Counted from the first letter of the stretch, positions 6,588-12,811 are shown. The stretch: 12,811 bases of DNA from DASQPE01 sp964519805 (GCA_964519805.1 CAZFKN010000093.1:1-12811); one strand, 5' to 3'. Notes: generated from the sequence alone by a model not told the origin. Translations and numbers: made by a program.

Positions 6588-7661
6588 TCAGGTCCGCTCC
6601 AGCACCAACAACGAATCGTCGCCCAAGGCCCGACGCTCCAGCACTCTCCACCGGGCGGCGTCGGCGATCGGCGGCGACGACAGACCCCGGACGGCCGGCA
6701 CACCGCGGTCGCCGAGCCAGAGCGGCGCCTGAATCCAGTGAAAGCGATCGACCAGCCCGGCGTCGAGGAGGCTGCCGGCGACCCCACCGCCGCCCTCGAC
6801 CAGCAGCGCGGTGACGCCTGCCTGCCGGAGGGCCTCTAGCGCGTGCCGCGAACCCTGCGCGCGAAGCACCGTCGCGCCGCGCGATTCCAGGGCCCGTGCG
6901 CGCTCGGTCGCAGCTGTGGGCTCCGCAACCACGATCGTGGGAGTCTCACCAGCCGTCCGCACCAGGATCAGGTCCTCGGGAATCTCGAGCCGACGGTCGA
7001 AGACGACCCTGGTCGGCTGCACACGCACGTCCACGGCGCCCCGCACGCTCAAGCGCGGATCGTCGGCCCGCGCGGTCCCCACGCCCACGGCAATCCCGTC
7101 GAAGCCAGCGCGCAGCCAGTGCACGTATTCACGGGCTACGGGTCCCGATATCCACCGCGACCGCCCGGCCGCATCCGCGATGCGGAAGTCGAGACTCGTC
7201 GCCAGCTTCAAAACCACCCACGGCCGCTCGGGTTCCCGCATAAGATGAAGGAAGGCACCGTTCTGCCGCTCGGCCTCTTCCCGGAGCAAGCCAACCTCGA
7301 CGGCAACGCCCGCCCGCCGAAGCCTGGCGGCGCCTCCCGCAGCCAGGGGGTTCGGATCGGGCAGCGCGGCAACGACGCGACCGATCCCCGCGGCGAGGAT
7401 CGCCTCGGTGCAGGGTGGCTGCTTGCCCTGGTGGTTGCAGGGCTCGAGCGTGGAAATGAGCGTGGCGCCGCGTGCGCGGGGGCCTGCCGCCGCGAGCGCG
7501 AGCGGTTCCGCATGCGGAGCGCCGAACTCGGCGTGGAACCCCTCGCCGACGACCTCTCCTCCGGCCAGCACAACGGCGCCGACGAGCGGATTGGGATGGA
7601 CCCGGCCCCAGCCTCGCCAGGCGAGGTCCAGCGCCAGCCGCATGCCCTCCCGCTCGTCCAC
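6588..7661 (-). CDS. ribD: Bifunctional diaminohydroxyphosphoribosylaminopyrimidine deaminase / 5-amino-6-(5-phosphoribosylamino)uracil reductase
   Basis: This enzyme (357 aa) carries out the deamination and NADPH-dependent reduction steps after GTP opening in riboflavin synthesis. The N-terminal deaminase has the zinc motif PHAE (49-52) and LEPCNHQGKQPPC with Cys75 and Cys84. The C-terminal reductase begins near residue 146 (RPWVVLKLATSLD) and includes RSRWISG (167-173) and GVGTARADDPRL (193-204). The segment usually reading SLDGR is SLDFR here (Phe159). I prefer the GTG at 7661, 4 nt after the purM stop, because it gives VDEREGMRLALDLAWRG like other RibD N-termini. A GTG at 7709 would overlap purM by 44 nt, and the ATG at 7643 would trim the first helix. 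It is directly adjacent to ribE. Confidence 0.95.
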   Translation of the reverse strand: MDEREGMRLALDLAWRGWGRVHPNPLVGAVVLAGGEVVGEGFHAEFGAPHAEPLALAAAGPRARGATLISTLEPCNHQGKQPPCTEAILAAGIGRVVAALPDPNPLAAGGAARLRRAGVAVEVGLLREEAERQNGAFLHLMREPERPWVVLKLATSLDFRIADAAGRSRWISGPVAREYVHWLRAGFDGIAVGVGTARADDPRLSVRGAVDVRVQPTRVVFDRRLEIPEDLILVRTAGETPTIVVAEPTAATERARALESRGATVLRAQGSRHALEALRQAGVTALLVEGGGGVAGSLLDAGLVDRFHWIQAPLWLGDRGVPAVRGLSSPPIADAARWRVLERRALGDDSLLVLERT

Positions 7662-7665
7662 GCCG

Positions 7666-8703
7666 TTACTGGGCGAACCGCACGGCGCGCGCCCCCCGGC
7701 GGACGTCACCCATGATCCAGGTGGCGACCCCGTCCGCCCTGGCCGCGGCCTGCGCCGCCGGCACCGCGTCCGGGGGCAACACCGCGATGAGACCGACGCC
7801 GAGGTTGAAGACGTCCCGCATCTCCTCGACGCTGATCCGACCGGCCTGCTGGAGGAAGCGAAAGAGCGGCGGCAGGGTCCACGTGGATGGATCTACCGTC
7901 GCCTCGGTCCCGGCGGGCAGGATCCGCACCAGGTTGCCCCCGATCCCGCCACCCGTAATGTGCGCCAAGCCGTGGACCTGGGACAACACCGGCACGATGC
8001 TCTTGAGATAGCTCCGGTGAATCGCGAGAAGCGCTTCGGCGGTGTTCTGGCCCGTGTCGCCGAGTGGATCGCCGAGGCCGAGCTTGAGCTGGTCGAAAAC
8101 GATCCGACGGGCCAGCGAGTACCCGTTCGTGTGCAGACCAGTCGACGCATAGCCGAGCAACACGTCGCCCGGAACGATCCGGTCGCCGTGCAGCGCGTCG
8201 TCGGCCTCGACGATGCCGATGATCGTGCCGGCGAGATCGAACGTCCCGCTCCGGTACAGGCCCGGCATCTGCGCCGTCTCTCCACCGGCGAGCGCCATCG
8301 CGTGCGCGCGGCAGGCACGGGCGATGCCCTCGACGATCGCGGCCGTCTGCTCGACCGTGAGCCCGGCCCCGGCAACGTAGTCCATGAACGCGATCGGCCT
8401 CGCGGCATGGACCAGGATGTCGTTGACGCTGTGATTGACGAGATCCTCGCCGACCGTGTCGAGCCGGCCCGCCTGGATGGCGACGAGCACTTTGGTGCCG
8501 ACGCCGTCGGTGCTCAGCACCAGCACCGGATCCCGCATGCCCGGCGGAATGCGGATCATGCCTCCGAAGGCCCCGACCGCTCCCACCGACAGCGTGGTCC
8601 GGGTGCCGGCCACGAGCGTCCCGATGCGCTCCTTAGCGGTCTCGGCGCCGGCGAGGTCCACGCCGGCCGCCGCGTACCGGCCGCCGCTGCGCCCGTCGCT
8701 CAC
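7666..8703 (-). CDS. purM: Phosphoribosylformylglycinamidine cyclo-ligase (AIR synthase)
   Basis: This 345-aa PurM makes aminoimidazole ribonucleotide from formylglycinamidine ribonucleotide with ATP, the fifth step of purine synthesis. Diagnostic segments are STDGVGTK (64-71), FMDYVAG (106-112), GGETAQMPGLY (140-150), GYASTGLHTNGYSLAR (184-199), HITGGGIGGN (248-257) and FNLGVG (299-304). The length is standard and nothing is missing. The start is GTG in a GTGA overlap with the kinase stop, and the protein ends with TAA at 7666. No other pur gene is nearby. Its position between a PfkB kinase and ribD places a purine step next to the pathway that consumes GTP for flavin synthesis. Confidence 0.97.
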   Translation of the reverse strand: MSDGRSGGRYAAAGVDLAGAETAKERIGTLVAGTRTTLSVGAVGAFGGMIRIPPGMRDPVLVLSTDGVGTKVLVAIQAGRLDTVGEDLVNHSVNDILVHAARPIAFMDYVAGAGLTVEQTAAIVEGIARACRAHAMALAGGETAQMPGLYRSGTFDLAGTIIGIVEADDALHGDRIVPGDVLLGYASTGLHTNGYSLARRIVFDQLKLGLGDPLGDTGQNTAEALLAIHRSYLKSIVPVLSQVHGLAHITGGGIGGNLVRILPAGTEATVDPSTWTLPPLFRFLQQAGRISVEEMRDVFNLGVGLIAVLPPDAVPAAQAAARADGVATWIMGDVRRGARAVRFAQ

Positions 8704-9620
8704 GGCACCAGCTCGGCCAGTGCGACGTGCGTCAGATCGCGGAAGGTGCGCACACGCCGCTGGACGTCGATCAGGGTGACGCCCTCGAATCCGCGGATCC
8801 CGAAATGGGCGACGGCGTACGACCCCATCGCGGCGCCGTAGACCATGGCGCTTCGAAGGCTGTCGTCACTGAGCCCGCCGATGCGCGCGAGGTAGCCCAT
8901 GAAGCCGCCCGCGAAGGCGTCACCCGCGCCGGTGGGATCGAAGACCTCTTCCAGGGGGAACGCCGGAGCATAGAACGTCCGGCCCGGCTCCATCAGCAGC
9001 GCGCCGAACTCGCCCTGCTTCACCACGAGCCGCTTGGGACCGTGGGCCAGGATCCAGCGGCCGGCCCGGTGAATGTTCCAGTCGCCCGACAGCTCGCGCG
9101 CCTCGCTGTCGTTCACCATCAGCAGGTCGACACGCTCGAGCAGCGTCATGAGCGCGTCCTTCTTGCTCTGGATCCAGTAGTTCATCGTGTCGCAGACGAC
9201 GAACTTCGGCTGCGCGACCTGTTGCAGCACGCCGAGCTGCAGCTCGGGATCGATGTTGCCGAGGAAGAGGTAGTCAGCCGACCGAAACGAGGCGGGCAGC
9301 TTCGGGTGGAAGTCCGCGAACACTCCGAGGCGCGTCTCCAGCGTTTCTCGGCTCTGGAGATCGTAGGAGTACTTGCCCTTCCAGCGGAAGCTCTCGCCGT
9401 CGGCCCGCTCGACACCGGACCAGTCGATGCCGCGCGGGGCGAGCGCTTCCAGCTGGGCCCAGGGATAGTCGCGGCCGACGACGCCCACCACTTTCACCGG
9501 GTGCAGGAGCGAGCCGGCGACGCTGAAGTAGACGGCCGACCCGCCCAGCACGTCCGCCGTGGCGCCGAAGGGCGTGAACACCGAGTCCAGGGCGATGCTG
9601 CCGACGACAAGCAGGCTCAT
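8700..9620 (-). CDS. PfkB/ribokinase-family carbohydrate or nucleoside kinase
   Basis: This 306-aa cytosolic kinase belongs to the PfkB (ribokinase) superfamily. The N-terminus MSLLVVGSIALDSV and LGGSAVYFSVAGSLL (25-39) correspond to the substrate-binding GG-x-A region. The C-terminal PfkB signature DPTGAGDAFAGGFMGYLA (228-245) contains the anion hole GAGD and catalytic Asp234. Middle segments FADFHPKLP, NIDPELQLGVL and VVCDTMNYWI are unusual for well-studied ribokinases and suggest a distinct subfamily with an unknown substrate. I chose the ATG at 9620 because homology begins there, 4 nt after the argS stop; the longer open frame reads into argS. The stop overlaps purM as GTGA. A link to ribose or purine metabolism is inference from context only. 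Confidence 0.9.
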   Translation of the reverse strand: MSLLVVGSIALDSVFTPFGATADVLGGSAVYFSVAGSLLHPVKVVGVVGRDYPWAQLEALAPRGIDWSGVERADGESFRWKGKYSYDLQSRETLETRLGVFADFHPKLPASFRSADYLFLGNIDPELQLGVLQQVAQPKFVVCDTMNYWIQSKKDALMTLLERVDLLMVNDSEARELSGDWNIHRAGRWILAHGPKRLVVKQGEFGALLMEPGRTFYAPAFPLEEVFDPTGAGDAFAGGFMGYLARIGGLSDDSLRSAMVYGAAMGSYAVAHFGIRGFEGVTLIDVQRRVRTFRDLTHVALAELVP

Positions 9621-9624
9621 CAGG

Positions 9625-11268
9625 TCACATCCGATCGGGGGCGGTGATGCCAAGGACCGCGAGACCGTTGGCGAGCACCACACGGGCGGCCCGCGCCAGA
9701 AGCAGGCGGGCCTGCTCCGTGGATTGGCCCTCCGGCGCACCCACGGCCTGCGTATGGTGATACCACCCGTGCACGGCCGTCGCCAGTTGCTGGAGATAGT
9801 TGGTCACCCGGTGCGGCTGACGCTCGCGGGCGGCGCGCTCCACGATCTCGGGGAAGAGACCGAGCTCCTTGAGGAGCTCCTGATCCTCCGGCGCCGAGAG
9901 CGCGGCCAGCTCGAGCGTGCCCGTCACCGAGTCGGGCGGCCGCCCCGCGGTCCGGAAGATTCCGCTCAACCGGGCATGCGCCATCTGGACGTAGAAGACC
10001 GGGTTCTCGTCCGTCTGCCGCTTGGCCAGCTCGATGTCGAAGACGAGCGGCGAGTCGCCGCGGCGCATGAGAAAGAAGTAGCGCGCGGCGTCCACGCCCA
10101 CTTCGTCCACGAGGTCGCGGAGAGTGATGAACTCGCCCGAGCGCTTGGACATCTTCACCTCTTCCCCGCCCCGCACCACTTTCACCAGCTGGAGAATGGC
10201 GACATCGAAGAAGTCGGGCGGGAGCCCCAGCGCGGCCAGCACCGAGCGCATCCGGGGCACGTAGCCGTGATGATCCGCACCCCACACGTCGATGGCCTGA
10301 TCGAAGCCCCTGCGGCGCTTGTCCACGTGGTACGCAATGTCGGGCACGAGATAGGTAAGCGACGCGTCGCTCTTTCGGAGAACGCGATCCTTGTCGTCGC
10401 CGAAGCTGGTGGTGCGGAGCCAGAGCGCACCGCCCTCCTCATACGTGAGGCCCTTCTCGGCCAACAGGACCAGGGCGCTGTCCACCAGGCCCCGCTCGTA
10501 GAGCGATTGCTCCGAGGTGAAGATGTCGAAGTGCACCCCGAAGTCCGCCAAGTCACGGTCCTGCTCCTCCCGCTGCATGCGGAGGGCGATCGCCCGGCAC
10601 TGGCGAATGCCTTCCTCCGCCGGAAGATCGGCGAAGTCCCGGCCGCGCTCGCGCAGCACCTGCTCGCCGGCCTCCACGAGATAAAGCCCGTGATAGCCGC
10701 CCTCGGGAATCGCCGCCTCCCGGCCCAAGGCGTTCTGGACTCGAGCCCAGAGCGACAAGGCCAGCTTGTCGATCTGGACTCCGGCGTCGTTGATGTAGAA
10801 CTCGCGGGCGACCGAATGGCCGGTCCATTGGAGCAACGACGCCAGCGCATCGCCGTACGCGGCGCCGCGCCCGTGGCCGACGTGCAGCGGCCCGGTGGGA
10901 TTGGCCGAGACGAATTCGACGTTCACCTTGAGGCCGACACCGAATTCGCTGCGGCCGTACGCGGGGCCGCGCTCGAGGATCTGCCGCCCCACGAGGGCCA
11001 GCTGGTCTTCCGCCAGCCAGAAGTTGATGAAGCCCGGTCCGGCAATCTCGACCCTGGAGACCAGCGACGCCGGCACCCCGAGCATGCCGATCACCCGCTC
11101 GGCGATCTGCCGCGGGTTCGTCCGTTCCAGCCTGGCGACCGCCATGGCCAGATTGGTGGCGAGGTCGCCGTGGCCGGCGTCCCGCGGACGCTCCAGCACA
11201 AACGCCACCCCCGGATGCCCCAACTGCTCCGCCACCCGGGCCAGCGCCGCCTTGATGACCTCGCTCAC
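9625..11268 (-). CDS. argS: Arginyl-tRNA synthetase
   Basis: This 547-aa class I arginyl-tRNA synthetase charges tRNA-Arg. The N-terminal Add-1 domain includes GHGDLATNLAMAVAR (32-46). The catalytic core has NVEFVSANPTGPLHVGHGRGA (116-136), whose HVGH at 129-132 is the HIGH motif, and VKMSKRSGE (371-379) as the KMSKS counterpart. VWGADHHGYVPRM (328-340) and the FVYVQMAHAR-like segment FYVQMAHAR (425-433), leading into the anticodon-binding helical domain, are typical. It ends with the expected hydrophobic C-terminus VLANGLAVLGI near the stop, followed by TAPDRM. I chose the GTG at 11268, which overlaps the fmdB stop as GTGA and has AAGG about 7 nt upstream; the frame stays open further upstream only as a shadow of fmdB. 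The length is normal. Confidence 0.97.
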   Translation of the reverse strand: MSEVIKAALARVAEQLGHPGVAFVLERPRDAGHGDLATNLAMAVARLERTNPRQIAERVIGMLGVPASLVSRVEIAGPGFINFWLAEDQLALVGRQILERGPAYGRSEFGVGLKVNVEFVSANPTGPLHVGHGRGAAYGDALASLLQWTGHSVAREFYINDAGVQIDKLALSLWARVQNALGREAAIPEGGYHGLYLVEAGEQVLRERGRDFADLPAEEGIRQCRAIALRMQREEQDRDLADFGVHFDIFTSEQSLYERGLVDSALVLLAEKGLTYEEGGALWLRTTSFGDDKDRVLRKSDASLTYLVPDIAYHVDKRRRGFDQAIDVWGADHHGYVPRMRSVLAALGLPPDFFDVAILQLVKVVRGGEEVKMSKRSGEFITLRDLVDEVGVDAARYFFLMRRGDSPLVFDIELAKRQTDENPVFYVQMAHARLSGIFRTAGRPPDSVTGTLELAALSAPEDQELLKELGLFPEIVERAARERQPHRVTNYLQQLATAVHGWYHHTQAVGAPEGQSTEQARLLLARAARVVLANGLAVLGITAPDRM

Positions 11269-11582
11269 TCGGGAGCCTTCTTGGCGGCCGGCTTCTCGGA
11301 CTTCGGCTTTGCCTCGCCCTTGGGCTCGGTCTTGGACTCCGTCGTTGCGTCGCCCTTCGGCGCCGACTTCTCGCCCTCCGGCGCCTTCCTCGGGCCCTTC
11401 CCGTCCTTGCCGTAGTCGGTGATGTAAAAGCCGCTGCCCTTGAAAACGAGGCCGGCGCCGCCCGAGATCTTCCGGGTCGCCGGCTTGCCGCAAACGGGGC
11501 ACTTGGCCCGCGGCTTGTCCGTCATCTTCTGGAACTTCTCGAACACATGCCCCGAGGGGCATTCGTACTCGTACGTCGGCAT
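11265..11582 (-). CDS. FmdB-family zinc-ribbon protein with Lys/Pro/Glu-rich tail
   Basis: This 105-aa small protein has the FmdB (CxxC_CxxC_SSSS) regulatory-protein domain at residues 1-57: MPTYEYECPSGHVFEKFQ, then CPVCG with Cys28 and Cys31, and ISGGAGLVFKGSGFYITDYG. The usual first knuckle C-x2-C-G-H is reduced to Cys8-x2-G-His12, so one common zinc ligand is missing or replaced by His12. Residues about 60-105 form a low-complexity Lys/Pro/Glu/Ala tail that is probably disordered. The molecular function of FmdB-type proteins is poorly known. The ATG at 11582 is clear from homology; AGGA lies rather far upstream. The stop overlaps argS (GTGA), so it looks like the first gene of the house-keeping run. 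Confidence 0.88.
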   Translation of the reverse strand: MPTYEYECPSGHVFEKFQKMTDKPRAKCPVCGKPATRKISGGAGLVFKGSGFYITDYGKDGKGPRKAPEGEKSAPKGDATTESKTEPKGEAKPKSEKPAAKKAPE

Positions 11583-11596
11583 GGCGAAGCGAGGTC

Positions 11597-11643
11597 CTAA
11601 GTGAAATCGGCAGACAAACTTAGCGGGGAAAGGCGGAAAGGGG
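11597..11643. repeat. Small inverted repeat and purine mirror repeat in the fmdB upstream gap
   Basis: The 69-nt gap between the nucleotidyltransferase stop and the fmdB start (11583-11651) contains two small symmetric elements. CTAAGT (11597-11602) and ACTTAG (11618-11623) are 6-nt inverted arms 15 nt apart. GGGGAAAGGCGGAAAGGGG (11625-11643) is a perfect mirror repeat about the central C. I see no convincing promoter pair or terminator here, although this gap is where transcription of the argS-rib run could begin. Confidence 0.4.
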
Positions 11644-11651
11644 AACGGGCG

Positions 11652-12119
11652 TCACAGCTCCCGCAACGCCTCCAGTTCGAGCAAGTGTGCGCGGTCCTTC
11701 GGCCGGTTCGCCGCGCGCTTGGCCGCGATGAGCTGGGCCAGGCTGAGCACCCGTACGCCTCCGGACGGGAGATCGACGATCATTGTCGCCGGGAAAGCCT
11801 TGGCGTACGTCCCGACGCCCAGCACAACGGCCAGCAAGTCGAGGAAGCCGCGGTCCGTGGCCAGCGTCAACACCTCCGAGCCTCGAAGCGTTTGAGCGTC
11901 CATGATGAACGGAAGCCCCGGCTCCACGCCCCGGGGGTATGCGTGCCATGCGGCCAGGAGAGACGAAAGCCGATCCAGATTGTCCGGAGCAGTGTCGAAC
12001 AGGATGTCGAGATCGTCGGTCACGCGGCGCGAGCCGTGGACTGCAGCGGCAACTCCGCCGACGATGACGAACCGGACGCCGGCGGCGGTGAGGCCGGCCA
12101 CGAGATCGAGCAGCGTCAT
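11652..12119 (-). CDS. Nucleotidyltransferase-fold protein, possible toxin of a two-gene module
   Basis: This 155-aa protein has a DNA polymerase beta-like nucleotidyltransferase core. FVIVGGVAAAVHGSRRVTDDLDI shows the GG (21-22) and, 13 residues later, the metal-binding Asp36-x-Asp38 pair, which is the classical hGG-x9-13-Dh[DE]h motif. The rest (LATDRGFLDLLAVVLGVGTYAKAF, RVLSLAQLIAAKRAANRPKDRAHLLEL) resembles the C-terminal half of AbiEii/DUF6036-like nucleotidyltransferases, where AAK...KD is common. Such proteins can be toxins that add nucleotides to RNA or proteins, but function varies. Its ATG overlaps the upstream gene by ATGA. Together with the palindromic promoter this points to a toxin-antitoxin-type unit; that role is inference. 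No signal peptide is visible. Confidence 0.75.
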   Translation of the reverse strand: MTLLDLVAGLTAAGVRFVIVGGVAAAVHGSRRVTDDLDILFDTAPDNLDRLSSLLAAWHAYPRGVEPGLPFIMDAQTLRGSEVLTLATDRGFLDLLAVVLGVGTYAKAFPATMIVDLPSGGVRVLSLAQLIAAKRAANRPKDRAHLLELEALREL

Positions 12120-12610
12120 TCCGCCCGCCGCCCCGCCCGCAGCGCCGCCACCAGCCGCTGGTTTGCGTCGAGCGCGGCAAGTCGTTCGGCAGGCGAGAGG
12201 CGGAGGCCCGCCTTCAGCGCATCGAGATCGATGCCGTATCTGGCAGCGGCCCGAATGCCTCCGCCCCTCCGCGGCACGGGGGGCCGCCCCGCCCCGCGGG
12301 GCGGGTCGTCCCGGAGACGCGCTTGTCGAAGGGCAAACTGGCTGACGTACCGCGGGACATCCACGCGGAGGCCGGTGATCGCCGACTGATCACGCCAGCG
12401 AACCGCCGCCGGCGGCTGCACGGCCAGGGCGTCGGTCGCGCGGTCGACGGCGGTCTTGAGCGAGAGCCCGTGTTGCTCGAGCAACCTGGCCAAGCCCAGT
12501 GTCCGGGCGAGCGGCTCCGTATAGCGGAGCGGCCGTCCCATGACGCTCAGGGCGTTCTGGCACCACTTGGGCGGAGCGCCCACGAGGACGGCGAAGGCGG
12601 CCAGAGTCAT
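12116..12610 (-). CDS. Uncharacterised protein, possible DNA-binding antitoxin partner of the nucleotidyltransferase
   Basis: I cannot assign this 164-aa protein to a named family. Residues 1-65 (starting MTLAAFAVLVGAPPKW, then LARTLGLARLLEQHGLSLKTAVDRATDALA) are helix-rich and could be a helix-turn-helix or MerR-like unit. Residues about 105-122 are a Pro/Arg/Gly linker encoded by a GC-rich palindrome. The C-terminus YGIDLDALKAGLRLSPAERLAALDANQRLVAALR (from about 125) has the ...L(R/T)PxERL... helix often seen upstream of nucleotidyltransferase toxins, where it may contact the toxin. The ATG at 12610 lies 4 nt after a palindrome. A -10-like TATATT ends 5 nt before it, so the mRNA may be leaderless. 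The gene overlaps the nucleotidyltransferase by ATGA. The antitoxin role is inference from arrangement. Confidence 0.65.
   Translation of the reverse strand: MTLAAFAVLVGAPPKWCQNALSVMGRPLRYTEPLARTLGLARLLEQHGLSLKTAVDRATDALAVQPPAAVRWRDQSAITGLRVDVPRYVSQFALRQARLRDDPPRGAGRPPVPRRGGGIRAAARYGIDLDALKAGLRLSPAERLAALDANQRLVAALRAGRRAE
12288..12305. repeat. 18-bp perfect GC palindrome inside coding sequence
   Basis: CCCGCCCCGCGGGGCGGG is fully self-complementary. It lies inside the 164-aa protein gene, where it encodes part of a PPRGAGRPPVPRRGG linker. It has no T-tract, so it is unlikely to be an intrinsic terminator for either strand. It may be a chance product of high GC or a small palindromic insertion into a tolerant linker. 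Confidence 0.6.
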
Positions 12611-12614
12611 GCCA

Positions 12615-12641
12615 TAATATACCTATTCGCTAGGTATATTA
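12615..12641 (-). promoter_or_regulatory. AT-rich perfect palindrome overlapping a likely promoter (putative operator)
   Basis: The arms TAATATACCTA (12615-12625) and TAGGTATATTA (12631-12641) are perfect 11-bp inverted repeats around a 5-nt centre. They fill the 37-nt gap between the mutase stop and the start of the two-gene module. On the minus strand the downstream arm contains TATATT (12621-12616), a good -10 element that ends 5 nt before the ATG at 12610. No good -35 is visible. A dimeric repressor binding here would cover the promoter, which is the usual design for autoregulated toxin-antitoxin operons. The element stands out because its surroundings are very GC-rich. Confidence 0.65.
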
Positions 12642-12647
12642 GTACCC

Positions 12648-12811
12648 CTAGCCCACCGGTCGGAAGGTCCCCCACACCGCCCGGAGCCGATCGCTGATCT
12701 CCCCCAGCGTCGCCCGGGCCCGCACGGCGTCGATGATCGGCGCCACCAGCGGCGCCTCCCCCGCCGCGGCCTCGGCCACGGCGCCGAGCGCCCGCACGAC
12801 TGCCCCGGCGT
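12648..12811 (-). CDS. Methylmalonyl-CoA mutase large (catalytic) subunit, C-terminal fragment (5'-truncated by window edge)
   Basis: Only the last 53 codons and a TAG stop are in the window. The readable end includes ALGAVAEAAAG, then VAPIIDAVRARATLGEIS (about residues 28-45 of the fragment) and LRAVWGTFRPVG at the stop. This matches the conserved end of the TIM-barrel catalytic domain of acyl-CoA mutases (the TLGEI...LR.V(F/W)G.(Y/F)RP pattern). In full-length family members this domain rearranges methylmalonyl-CoA and succinyl-CoA with coenzyme B12. The absence of a B12-binding domain after it means that domain would be a separate subunit. An isobutyryl-CoA or ethylmalonyl-CoA mutase relative cannot be excluded from this fragment. 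Confidence 0.8.
   Translation of the reverse strand, partial: AGAVVRALGAVAEAAAGEAPLVAPIIDAVRARATLGEISDRLRAVWGTFRPVG

Noticed and set aside
9559..11415. 618-aa open frame on the plus strand opposite argS
   Set aside because: It mirrors argS codon positions in a GC-rich gene, has no recognisable domain, and argS on the other strand is unmistakable.
12615..12641. Terminator for the methylmalonyl-CoA mutase gene
   Set aside because: The stem is AT-rich with no following T-run, and it overlaps a -10 element and the next start. An operator is a better reading.

Overview
The window is a dense, high-GC bacterial stretch in which every gene that can be supported lies on the minus strand, so the text below follows transcription from right (12811) to left (1). 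There is no rRNA, tRNA, IS element or CRISPR array. High GC, a complete riboflavin gene set in a house-keeping run, and hpf-hprK followed by mannose-family PTS genes suggest a free-living Gram-negative bacterium. Gemmatimonadota or a neighbouring phylum is my best guess, but this is inference from gene content and no marker gene proves it.

Region by region. (1) 12648-12811 holds the last 53 codons of a methylmalonyl-CoA mutase large subunit. (2) 11652-12641 is a small accessory island. It has an AT-rich perfect palindrome that overlaps a likely promoter, then a 164-aa probable DNA-binding or antitoxin-like protein, then a 155-aa nucleotidyltransferase-fold protein. The two genes overlap by ATGA and look like a toxin-antitoxin-type pair. 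(3) 9625-11582 carries an FmdB-type zinc-ribbon protein and argS. (4) 7666-9620 carries a PfkB-family sugar/nucleoside kinase and purM. (5) 4208-7661 is a complete riboflavin set: ribD, ribE, ribBA, ribH. (6) 2696-4221 has nusB and a GT4 glycosyltransferase. (7) 1-2672 has hpf, hprK and PTS IIA, IIB and the start of IIC. The IIC gene runs off the window; IID, HPr and EI would be expected further downstream.

From fmdB to IIC there are fourteen genes with junctions of -14 to +23 nt (many GTGA, ATGA or TGATG overlaps), with one exception: an 80-nt gap between ribE and ribBA. That gap and the last ribE codons contain a striking inverted array of 6-7 nt repeats. In the operon-sense RNA it should fold into a long hairpin ending just before the ribBA start. 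No FMN riboswitch is visible, so this hairpin is the only obvious candidate for control inside the riboflavin set.

Functionally, purM feeds purine (hence GTP) synthesis, and RibA uses GTP. RibBA, RibD, RibH and RibE together cover the dedicated steps to riboflavin except the phosphatase step. ArgS, NusB and HPF serve translation, rRNA transcription and ribosome hibernation. HprK senses energy state and would modify HPr, linking to the adjacent mannose-family permease. The genes of most interest for novelty are the NTase module with its palindrome and the ribE-ribBA hairpin.
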